Positions 56,926 to 64,000 of a stretch of DNA of 64,000 nucleotides are shown one piece after another. Below the pieces are notes generated by a model. It ran no database searches. It was not told where the DNA came from and saw only the letters and a list, made by a program, of their open reading frames with translations. Source of the stretch: JBATTK01 sp049670505 (GTDB lineage Bacteria > Bacteroidota > Bacteroidia > Flavobacteriales > Flavobacteriaceae). Positions within the stretch are counted from its first letter, which is position 1, and the number at the start of each line of letters is the position of its first letter. The stretch is taken from contig JBATTK010000050.1 of assembly GCA_049670505.1 (NCBI GenBank), positions 1 through 64,000 on the forward strand, written 5' to 3'. The position numbers and the translations under genes were made by a program.

Positions 56926-57007
56926 ATTTATTATATTTCTAAATGAGCAGTGGTCGAGCGTAATTCCTAACCGCAATTGTACAAACCGCTATTGGTATTG
57001 AGAAAAA

Positions 57008-57574
57008 ATGATGCCTATGACAATAAAATACTTCACCCATAGAGAAGATTGGAGGCACTGGCTTAAGGAAAATTTCGATACGACGGACGAGATTTGGCTG
57101 GAATACCCTAAAAAAACATCTGGAAAACCCCGAATCGAATATAATAATGCGGTTGAGGAAGCATTGTGTTTCGGTTGGATCGATAGTACCGTAAAATCGT
57201 TAAATAAAAATACCACTATTCAACGTTTTACCAAGAGAAGAAAAAACTCCACTTTTTCCCAAGCCAATAAGGAAAGGTTAAAATGGTTATTTGAAAATGA
57301 TATGCTACACCATTCCATAAAAGCACAGGTGCACGGTATTATTAACGAAGAATTTATTTTCCCTGAAGATATCATTGCTACCCTAAAAGAGGATAATAAA
57401 GTATGGGACAATTATCAAAAGCTTTCGGATTCATACAAACGAATTAGAGTTGCCTATATTGAAAGCGCAAGAAAAAGACCGGATGAATTTAACAAGAGAC
57501 TTAATAATTTTCGGGCCAAGACACGAGACAAAAAGTTGATAAAAGGATTTGGGGGAATCAATAAATACTATTAA
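57008..57574 (+). CDS. YdeI/OmpD-associated-type protein
   Basis: 188 residues. Seen: the family opening FTHREDWRHWLKENFDTTDEIWL (short-form W-x(2)-W-L), YNNAVEEALCFGWIDSTVK with the GWID signature, the basic FTKRRKNSTFS and a C-terminal tail R-P-x-E-F-N. These cytoplasmic proteins are linked to tolerance of cationic peptides and other stresses in several bacteria; the mechanism is unknown. Three ATG codons (57008, 57011, 57017) are possible starts. Confidence 0.85.
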   Translation: MMPMTIKYFTHREDWRHWLKENFDTTDEIWLEYPKKTSGKPRIEYNNAVEEALCFGWIDSTVKSLNKNTTIQRFTKRRKNSTFSQANKERLKWLFENDMLHHSIKAQVHGIINEEFIFPEDIIATLKEDNKVWDNYQKLSDSYKRIRVAYIESARKRPDEFNKRLNNFRAKTRDKKLIKGFGGINKYY

Positions 57575-57629
57575 AACCAAGGTAGCCAACAATATACATT
57601 TTAAGTAAACATCTTAAAAACAACTAGCA

Positions 57630-58463
57630 TTGACCAACAAGGTCGTTCATACTACATTTGGAAAACTGGAGTATAGCCTTCTCGGAGAAGGACAACCCAT
57701 CCTGTTTGTTCATGGTGGCCATTCCAACGCTCATGAGCGACTCTCGCATAAGGGATTTGATCCTGACAAGTATCAACTGATCACACCTTCCCGTCCCGGG
57801 TATGGAAAGACGCCCTTAAAACAAAATGAAACAGCTCGTAAAGCAGCTGATCTATTAAAGGGATTGCTAGACGAAATCAATATAGACAAAGTAGTCGTCT
57901 ACGGAGTATCCGCAGGCGGCCTTACCGCAATTGAGTTGGCCGCCAATCATCCGGAGCGGGTTCAAAAGCTGGTCTTGGCGTCCGCTATCTCCAAAAAATG
58001 GCTTACTAAAGATCATAAGACCTACAAAACGGCCCAGGTACTATTTAATCCAAACTTTCAAAAGCTTACTTGGGGTGCAATACGTCTTTTATTGCGTATA
58101 GCACCTGTAACGACTGCTAAGAGCTTTTATCAACAATTTTCAAAAAAACCAAACCCGAATATTCCGATCAGTGATACAAAAGAGCTGATCAGTGCTTTAA
58201 AGTTTTATGATTCGGGCCAAGGTTTTATCAATGATCTGGAACAAACGCCAAGTGATAGCAGCTTAGAAAAAGTCATATGCAGTACATTCATTGTTCATAG
58301 TCATTATGATAACAGCGTTCCTGTGGCGCATGCCGAACATGCCCATCAAAAAATTGAAAATTCGGAGTTACTCATCCTCAAAAACGACTGGGGCCATTTA
58401 TTTTGGATAGGAGAAGATTCAGATGTCGCAATACGTAAAATAATAGCTTTTATCGAAAAATAA
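57630..58463 (+). CDS. Alpha/beta hydrolase
   Basis: 277 residues beginning with TTG; an in-frame TAA at 57615-57617 leaves no ATG between it and the conserved first strand. Seen: oxyanion HGGHSN, nucleophile elbow VYGVSAGGLTA (serine about 92), the acidic residue in VHSHYDNSVPV and the histidine in NDWGHLFW. Cytoplasmic, substrate unknown; lipase, esterase or dehalogenase are all possible. Confidence 0.85.
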   Translation: MTNKVVHTTFGKLEYSLLGEGQPILFVHGGHSNAHERLSHKGFDPDKYQLITPSRPGYGKTPLKQNETARKAADLLKGLLDEINIDKVVVYGVSAGGLTAIELAANHPERVQKLVLASAISKKWLTKDHKTYKTAQVLFNPNFQKLTWGAIRLLLRIAPVTTAKSFYQQFSKKPNPNIPISDTKELISALKFYDSGQGFINDLEQTPSDSSLEKVICSTFIVHSHYDNSVPVAHAEHAHQKIENSELLILKNDWGHLFWIGEDSDVAIRKIIAFIEK

Positions 58464-58614
58464 AATTTGGATACCCCATATACTAAAAGACCGCGTACGC
58501 AACACTCCCCTTATTGTTTTTATGCCTACATTACGGAACGAAAGAAGAGCAAATTCTAATCTTTCATTATGCTTATCATATATTTAACCAGAAGAAAATT
58601 CATTCTTATATCAA

Positions 58615-59784
58615 ATGAAAAGAACCATAACACTCTTATTGGCCTTGATCATAAGTTCAATTTTATTCGGCCAAAAACCAAGGGCCAGGGATTTAGGGAT
58701 TCCATTCAATGGAACGACGGGTAAGTTTAACACCATAACCGATGTAAAAGGTGTAGAAGTCGGTTACAGTACCATAATTTCCGGAAAAGGGAAAAATTTT
58801 TTGGGCAAGGGTCCGGTAAGGACCGGTGTAACCGCCATTTTTCCGAGAGGCAAAAAATATAGCCCTGTGTATGCCAATTGGTATAGCCTCAACGGTAATG
58901 GAGAAATGACCGGTACCACTTGGGTAACGGAATCAGGTTTTTTGGAAACCCCTATTATGATAACGAATACGAACAGTGTTGGAATTGTGCGTGACGCCGT
59001 TTTAAAATGGTATGTGGATACGGATTGGTACAAGGGAGAAAAATTATGGTATACATATCCGGTCGTGGGAGAAACGTACGATGGGATTTTGAACGATATC
59101 TATGGTTTTCATGTTAAGGAGGAACATGTTTTGGAAGCGATCAACGATGCAAAAACGGGAAGCATAGAAGAGGGAAACGTCGGTGGGGGAACGGGAATGA
59201 TGTGCCTAGGCTTCAAAGGAGGTACGGGAACGGCTTCAAGAGTAGTCAAATTAGGTGATTCCACATATACGGTAGGGGCTTTGGTACAATCCAACTTTGG
59301 TGCCAAGAGAAATTTAACCATTGCAGGGGTTCCCGTAGGCAAAGAATTGAAAGACACCTTAAATTATAAAATTGAAGGGTATCCAGAATCGAACCGACAA
59401 GAAGGAGACGGTTCAATTATTGTAGTGCTGGCAACGGATGTTCCGCTATTGCCACATCAATTAAAAAGAATTGCCCAAAGAATTCCTTTGGGAATCGGAT
59501 TGGTCGGTGGTAGGGGAAGTAATGGTTCCGGAGATATATTCATTGCCTTTTCTACCGCTAATGAGCAGGCCTTTAAAAGAAAAGAAATAGCAACTGTACA
59601 ATCATTTCCCAATGACTATTTGCTGCCATTTTTTGAGGCGACGGTACAATCCGTAGAAGAAGCTATTATCAATGCCATGGTAGCAGCGGAGACCATGGAA
59701 GGCATTCATGGGAATACGGCATATGCAATTCCCCATGATCTGCTGATCGAAACTATGAAAAAGTATAACCGACTGGAAGAGTAA
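58615..59784 (+). CDS. P1 family peptidase (DmpA-type aminopeptidase), exported
   Basis: 389 residues with a signal peptide (LLLALIISSILFG). The fold is that of DmpA/BapA enzymes, which self-cleave into two chains: TGKFNTITDVKGVEVGYSTI (25-44, shown in parts), GPVRTGVTAIFPRG, VGGGTGMMCLGFKGGTGTASRV (autocleavage region of the family), and GIGLVGGRGSNGSGDIFIAF. They release N-terminal D- or beta-amino acids from peptides. Monocistronic. Confidence 0.9.
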   Translation: MKRTITLLLALIISSILFGQKPRARDLGIPFNGTTGKFNTITDVKGVEVGYSTIISGKGKNFLGKGPVRTGVTAIFPRGKKYSPVYANWYSLNGNGEMTGTTWVTESGFLETPIMITNTNSVGIVRDAVLKWYVDTDWYKGEKLWYTYPVVGETYDGILNDIYGFHVKEEHVLEAINDAKTGSIEEGNVGGGTGMMCLGFKGGTGTASRVVKLGDSTYTVGALVQSNFGAKRNLTIAGVPVGKELKDTLNYKIEGYPESNRQEGDGSIIVVLATDVPLLPHQLKRIAQRIPLGIGLVGGRGSNGSGDIFIAFSTANEQAFKRKEIATVQSFPNDYLLPFFEATVQSVEEAIINAMVAAETMEGIHGNTAYAIPHDLLIETMKKYNRLEE

Positions 59785-59975
59785 GGCCGAAAGACGAAAG
59801 ATGATGTATGCCAAGCCTACCGAAAAATTCTACCGAACCTAAATCGGAGAGAAAATCACCACTTACAACCCTACTTTGCATATGCATGTTCCAAGATAGT
59901 ATCCACAAAGTCCTGCTCTGGAAACACTATCGATAAAGACCTCCATCACCTCTCAAAAAAGGCAGAAAGGGCTAT

Positions 59976-60007
59976 AAAAAAAGCCCTGACTGTATCGTCA
60001 GGGCTTT
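59976..60007 (-). terminator. Terminator of rpsA
   Basis: Perfect 11-bp stem AAAGCCCTGAC/GTCAGGGCTTT with a 6-nt loop; on the minus strand it is followed by seven T. Located 39 nt past the rpsA stop. The stem is identical to that at 10591-10618. Confidence 0.85.
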
Positions 60008-60045
60008 GGATTCCTCTACAAACAGGAATACTATCTTATGGAAAC

Positions 60046-61887
60046 TTATTTCTTCTTTTTGGAGCCAGCTTCCATTTTTTCCTTCAACGCCTGTAATTGC
60101 TCATTGGCATCACCAAGGGTTGGCTTGGCCTCATCTCCGCCAGCGGCTTTCTTCTTGGCCGCAGTTCTTACATTACGCTGCTCTTCTTCTCTAAAGATGG
60201 CCGTATGACTGGCAACAACTCGCTTGAATTCCTTGTTGAACTCAATAATCTTGAATTCTGCCTCTTCACCTTTACCAACTTTCTTCCCATCTTCTTTTTC
60301 CAAATGACGTTGTGGTATAAAACCGGTAACATCCTCATTGAAATCGATAGTAGCGCCTTTATCCACAATTTCGGTTATAGCAGCTTTGTGAACGGTGCCT
60401 ACGGCAAATTCTTTCTCATACTTGTCCCAAGGGTTATCCGTGGTCTGCTTGTGGCCCAAACTTAATTTACGACCGTCCACATCCAGTTCCAATACCTCTA
60501 CCTCCAGTATATCGCCTACGGTTACGAACTCTGATGGATGCTTCACTTTTTTGGTCCAGGATAAATCGGAGATATAAATCAACCCGTCAATACCCTCTTC
60601 CAATTCTACGAAAACACCAAAATTGGTAAAGTTCCGTACAATTCCTTTATGTCTGGAACCTACAGGATATTTAGTAGTGATATCGGTCCATGGATCTGGA
60701 GTGGATTGCTTAATGCCCAAGGACATTTTACGATCCTCTCTATCCAAGGTCAAAACAACCGCTTCTACCTCATCCCCTACTTTAACAAAATCCTGTGCTG
60801 AACGCAAATGCGTGGACCAGGACATTTCGGAAACGTGAATCAATCCTTCCACACCTTCGGCTACTTCTATAAAAGCACCGTAATCCGCTATAACGACAAC
60901 TTTGCCCTTAACCTTGTCCCCTATCTTGATCTCGTCGCTCAATGCATCCCATGGATGTTTGGACAATTGTTTCAATCCTAATTGGATCCTAGATTTATTA
61001 TCGTCAAAATCAAGGATAACTACGTTCAATTTCTGATCTAGTTCAACAACCTCATTAGGGTGGTTGATTCTGCTCCAAGAAAGATCGGTAATATGAACCA
61101 GTCCATCCACACCGCCAAGATCGATAAAGACACCATAGGAAGTGATGTTTTTCACTACACCTTCCAATACCTGTCCTTTTTCCAACTGGCTAATGATCTC
61201 TTTCTTCTGTTCTTCAATATCCGCTTCGATCAATGCTTTATGGGAAACTACTACGTTTTTGAATTCATGGTTAATTTTCACCACCTTGAATTCCATGGTC
61301 TTTCCTACATACTGATCGTAATCACGGATAGGCTTCACATCTATCTGCGAACCTGGCAAGAAAGCCTCGATGCCAAAAACATCTACGATCATTCCGCCTT
61401 TGGTTCTACATTTTACGAAACCGGTAACAACTTCTTCTTTATCATGGGCGGCATTGACCCTATCCCAGGCCATAATGGTTCTAGCCTTTCTGTGCGATAG
61501 TACCAACTGTCCGCTTTTATCTTCACGGATATCGATCAACACCTCTACCTTATCGCCAATCTTTAGATCCGGATTATAACGAAATTCGTTCAGTGAAATG
61601 ACACCTTCCGATTTTGCATTGATATCAATGATGGCCTCACGATCCGTTAAATATACTACGGTTCCTTCTACAACTTCTTCATCGGCGGTATCCACAAAGT
61701 TTTCCGCTACTAATGTTTCAAACTCCTTTAGTTTTGAGTCTTCTACGCGTTCAATGCCCTGTTCGTACTTTTCCCAATCAAAGCTTTCCAAAAATGCCGC
61801 TGGATCTTGTACCGGGGCCTCTACTTTTTTTTCTTTTATAGCTTCGGTAGTTTCTTCTACCGGAGCCGTTGTTTTTTCTTCAGCCAT
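60046..61887 (-). CDS. rpsA: 30S ribosomal protein S1
   Basis: RNA-binding ribosomal protein that helps recruit mRNA. 613 residues, with an acidic N-terminal extension (1-40), then six S1 domains, recognisable as GTVVYLTDREAIIDINAKSEG, GFVKCRTKGGMIVDVFG, GVVKNITSYGVFIDLGGVDG, GKVVVIADYGAFIEVAEG, GIVRNFTNFGVFVELEEG and AAITEIVDKGATIDFNEDV, and a lysine-rich tail ending in KKKK (long motifs abbreviated). The ATG at 61887 (MAEEKTTAPV) is used rather than one 36 nt upstream. The leader of about 110 nt from the promoter box at 62006 leaves room for autoregulation. Confidence 0.95.
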   Translation of the reverse strand: MAEEKTTAPVEETTEAIKEKKVEAPVQDPAAFLESFDWEKYEQGIERVEDSKLKEFETLVAENFVDTADEEVVEGTVVYLTDREAIIDINAKSEGVISLNEFRYNPDLKIGDKVEVLIDIREDKSGQLVLSHRKARTIMAWDRVNAAHDKEEVVTGFVKCRTKGGMIVDVFGIEAFLPGSQIDVKPIRDYDQYVGKTMEFKVVKINHEFKNVVVSHKALIEADIEEQKKEIISQLEKGQVLEGVVKNITSYGVFIDLGGVDGLVHITDLSWSRINHPNEVVELDQKLNVVILDFDDNKSRIQLGLKQLSKHPWDALSDEIKIGDKVKGKVVVIADYGAFIEVAEGVEGLIHVSEMSWSTHLRSAQDFVKVGDEVEAVVLTLDREDRKMSLGIKQSTPDPWTDITTKYPVGSRHKGIVRNFTNFGVFVELEEGIDGLIYISDLSWTKKVKHPSEFVTVGDILEVEVLELDVDGRKLSLGHKQTTDNPWDKYEKEFAVGTVHKAAITEIVDKGATIDFNEDVTGFIPQRHLEKEDGKKVGKGEEAEFKIIEFNKEFKRVVASHTAIFREEEQRNVRTAAKKKAAGGDEAKPTLGDANEQLQALKEKMEAGSKKKK

Positions 61888-62005
61888 TTGCTGATTATTA
61901 ATTTGTATTCCCTGGTTGTACAAGAGTTAAACAATCACCAAAGGAAGCTATTATTTTTTTATTTTCAGTTTCCCCTTTTCTCTTGATTTTTTGTTAAAAG
62001 GAGTG

Positions 62006-62013
62006 CAAAAATA
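62006..62013 (-). promoter_or_regulatory. Candidate -7 box of rpsA
   Basis: Minus strand TATTTTTG matches TAnnTTTG, about 120 nt upstream of the rpsA ATG. Confidence 0.45.
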
Positions 62014-62148
62014 CGATTAAAAATCGGTTTTACAAATCTTAAGGCCAGAAGGTTAGAAGCATCTTTGGTATTTTATGGATTTCAGGCCTAAATCCTTGGA
62101 TAATTTGTATCTTGACCCCATAAAATATTAACCATTAAAAATATAATT

Positions 62149-62529
62149 ATGAGTGTTAAAGCAAAATACCAAGGGGTTCTGAACCTTGGCGAGCAATTAG
62201 GGATAAAAGATGGAAACGTTACCGAGGAAGGTGGGGTCTTAAAAATAAAAGGAGTGGCCGATACACCCTCTGAAAATGATTTGATATGGGATAAGATAAA
62301 GGAACTTGGAGGTGAAAACGCTTCGGATATCAAAGCGAATATTACGGTGGCCGACGATTCCGTATATCACAGGCACGTAGTAAAAAGTGGGGAATCCCTA
62401 AGCAAGATTGCCAAGCACTACTACGGTGATATGATGAAATACAAACAGATTTTTGATGCCAATACCAATATTCTAAGCAATCCGGATGTGATACATCCCG
62501 ATCAGGTTTTGGTCATTCCAAATCCGTAG
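62149..62529 (+). CDS. BON-LysM domain protein (Kbp/YgaU-like)
   Basis: 126 residues, no signal peptide. A BON-like domain (about 1-65; EEGGVLKIKGVADTPSENDLIW in parts) and a C-terminal LysM domain (about 75-125; HVVKSGESLSKIAKHYYGD, IFDANTNILSNPDVIHPDQVLVIP in parts). The layout is that of E. coli Kbp/YgaU, a potassium-binding stress protein; a peptidoglycan role is suggested by LysM but there is no export signal. Confidence 0.9.
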   Translation: MSVKAKYQGVLNLGEQLGIKDGNVTEEGGVLKIKGVADTPSENDLIWDKIKELGGENASDIKANITVADDSVYHRHVVKSGESLSKIAKHYYGDMMKYKQIFDANTNILSNPDVIHPDQVLVIPNP

Positions 62530-62565
62530 TACAAAATACGCTCGTATCGAACAGATTTCGAACTT

Positions 62566-62595
62566 AAAAAGACCACCGAATCCGGTGGTCTTTTT
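62566..62595. terminator. Bidirectional terminator between the LysM gene and cmk
   Basis: 8-bp stem GACCACCG/CGGTGGTC with loop AATC, flanked by five A on the left and five T on the right, so it can act in both directions. Confidence 0.8.
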
Positions 62596-62719
62596 CTTTG
62601 CATATTAACCAAAGAATGTTGTATTGGGTTACTCGTTACCTATAACAACGTATTTGTCATAGCGAGGAAATAGCCCGCCCTCCGCGGGAATGACATTTTA
62701 GTGGAAATAAGCCTGTTGA

Positions 62720-63412
62720 TTATTGCTTTTCAATGACCCTGATCGCATAGCCATGAATACGTTCAAACTGTTCTTTAAGGCCCATATCGCTATTATCGAA
62801 TTCAATGGCATCATCGGCTTTCCGCAAGGGAGAAAACTCTCGGTGCGAGTCAATATAATCGCGTTCCTGCACATTCTTAAGCACTTCGGCATACGTTACT
62901 TTTTCCCCTTTGTCCAATAATTCCTTATAGCGTCTTGATGCCCTTGCTTCCGGTGAGGCGGTCATAAATATTTTTAATTCCGCATCGGGGAACACTACGG
63001 TACCAATGTCCCTTCCATCCATTACGATTCCTTTTTCTTTTCCCATATTCTTCTGCATATCTACCAGTTTAAAACGTACCTGCTCAATGGCGGATACTTG
63101 GCTAACTTGTCTGGAAACCTTCAAGGTCCGTATCTCTTTCTCAACATTTTCATTATTGAGATACATTTCCGAAAACCCTAAATTTTCATTATGGACAAAC
63201 TTTAATTGCACTTTGGGTAGTAATTGTATCAAGGCTCCCACATTATTCTGAGTACCTCCAACAAAACCGTTTCGCATGGCAAAAAGGGTTACGGCCCTAT
63301 ACATGGCGCCGGTATCCACATAAACATAGCCTAAGGCTTTGGCCAACTGTTTGGCAATAGTACTCTTTCCTGTGGAGGAGTACCCATCAATGGCTATGGT
63401 TATTTTTTGCAT
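62720..63412 (-). CDS. cmk: Cytidylate kinase
   Basis: Phosphorylates CMP and dCMP. 230 residues, usual length. Seen: P-loop IAIDGYSSTGKSTIAKQLAKALG (GYSSTGKS, near residue 8), VDTGAMYRAVTL, MDGRDIGTVVFPDAELKIFMTA (DGRDIGT), and the basic lid RRYKELLDKG. It probably lies in one unit with lon, 117 nt downstream of the lon stop. Confidence 0.95.
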   Translation of the reverse strand: MQKITIAIDGYSSTGKSTIAKQLAKALGYVYVDTGAMYRAVTLFAMRNGFVGGTQNNVGALIQLLPKVQLKFVHNENLGFSEMYLNNENVEKEIRTLKVSRQVSQVSAIEQVRFKLVDMQKNMGKEKGIVMDGRDIGTVVFPDAELKIFMTASPEARASRRYKELLDKGEKVTYAEVLKNVQERDYIDSHREFSPLRKADDAIEFDNSDMGLKEQFERIHGYAIRVIEKQ

Positions 63413-63529
63413 CGGCTAAAATTAGGTAGAATACATTGGATAAAAAAAACGACAACCCCTAAAATACTAGAAAGCGCGATACGAAGCAATTGCAGTAAAT
63501 TGCTCTGTTACCCTTCCCTTACTGAACAA

Positions 63530-64000
63530 TCAGAGCTTTTTTGCGTTCTTGACCTTCTGATCCAAGAGAGCGATAGCTATCACCTCGCTCATATCGGTCA
63601 CATAATGAAAAGTAAGCCCTTTTAAGTATGCCTCCTTAATTTCCAGAATATCCTTTTTATTATCCTCACAGAGAATGATCTCTTTGATCCGTGCCCGTTT
63701 GGCAGCCAATATTTTCTCTTTTATCCCCCCTACCGGCAATACCTTGCCACGTAATGTAATTTCACCGGTCATGGCCAAACTTTTCTTCACCTTTTTCTGT
63801 GTAAACAAGGATACCAAGGAAGTAAGCATCGTTATTCCCGCACTTGGCCCGTCTTTGGGGGTGGCCCCTTCCGGTACATGGATATGTACATTATAATTAT
63901 CGAAAACCTCGGGTTCCAGACCAAAGTTTTCCGCATTGGATTTAATATATTCCATAGCAATAGTAGCAGATTCCTTCATCACCTTGCCCAAATTCCCGGT
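63530..64000 (-). CDS. lon: ATP-dependent Lon protease, C-terminal part (5' end outside window)
   Basis: The last 156 codons of Lon: the frame is open to the window edge, starting within [12 protein letters not shown]. The proteolytic domain is visible with the catalytic serine in [12 protein letters not shown] and the catalytic lysine in [14 protein letters not shown], plus the C-terminal [17 protein letters not shown]+ and N-terminal domains lie beyond the window. Confidence 0.95.
   Translation of the reverse strand, partial: TGNLGKVMKESATIAMEYIKSNAENFGLEPEVFDNYNVHIHVPEGATPKDGPSAGITMLTSLVSLFTQKKVKKSLAMTGEITLRGKVLPVGGIKEKILAAKRARIKEIILCEDNKKDILEIKEAYLKGLTFHYVTDMSEVIAIALLDQKVKNAKKL

Overview
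The window is chromosomal DNA of a member of the Bacteroidota, almost certainly a marine-type Flavobacteriaceae. The evidence is AT-rich coding sequence, promoters of the Bacteroidota form TAnnTTTG instead of TATAAT, few Shine-Dalgarno sequences, the gliding lipoprotein GldI, many short lipoproteins, and lineage-typical families (DUF349, DUF3810, DUF368, OstA-like, DUF6503-like). The genus cannot be fixed by eye. I see no tRNA, rRNA, transposase or CRISPR array.

Layout. 1-12.7 kb: a minus-strand block (rhomboid protease, MutL, a small membrane protein, lumazine synthase RibH, a TPR protein) is divergent from recF, a lipoprotein and a DUF721/DciA-like gene. Then come ndk and a PhoD-like phosphatase, nrnA-gldI-peptidyl-prolyl isomerase, a CBS protein and pepD. 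12.7-25.9 kb: DUF3810 zincin, two secreted amidohydrolases, a DUF6503-like lipoprotein, a TrmH-family methyltransferase, an M48 protease, the Rel/SpoT alarmone enzyme, fur and purA. 26.0-30.0 kb: a decayed island in which three of four genes (an AraC-type regulator, a large probably surface-exposed lipoprotein with a permuted NlpC/P60-like tail, and a glutaredoxin-like protein) each carry one apparent single-base deletion in a short homopolymer. 30.1-39.9 kb: conserved envelope and metabolic genes (OstA/LptA-like, class III aminotransferase, TPR protein, two tandem DUF368 polyprenyl-phosphate transporters, aroE, DUF349 protein).

40-59.8 kb is accessory: AT-rich orphan genes separated by repeat-like non-coding DNA, katG, an ATP-grasp protein, and many small stress or detoxification-type genes (GyrI-like, DUF1801, beta-lactamase-fold hydrolase, an ECF sigma factor with a membrane protein and an HMA-like protein, methyltransferase, nucleotidyltransferase, ArsR-SRPBCC pair, AraC, NTF2-like, YdeI-like, alpha/beta hydrolase, DmpA-type peptidase). 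60-64 kb returns to core genes: rpsA, a BON-LysM protein, cmk and the 3' end of lon.

The most notable structure outside ordinary genes is: the frameshift cluster with its candidate effector/partner lipoprotein pair; a 61-nt element at 52.25 kb with an 11-bp closing stem and a possible pseudoknot; a cassette-like non-coding block at 40.64-41.09 kb; several palindromic repeats (6.2, 18.4, 20.3 kb); and several genes whose promoter box lies 4-5 nt from the ATG, which predicts leaderless mRNAs.
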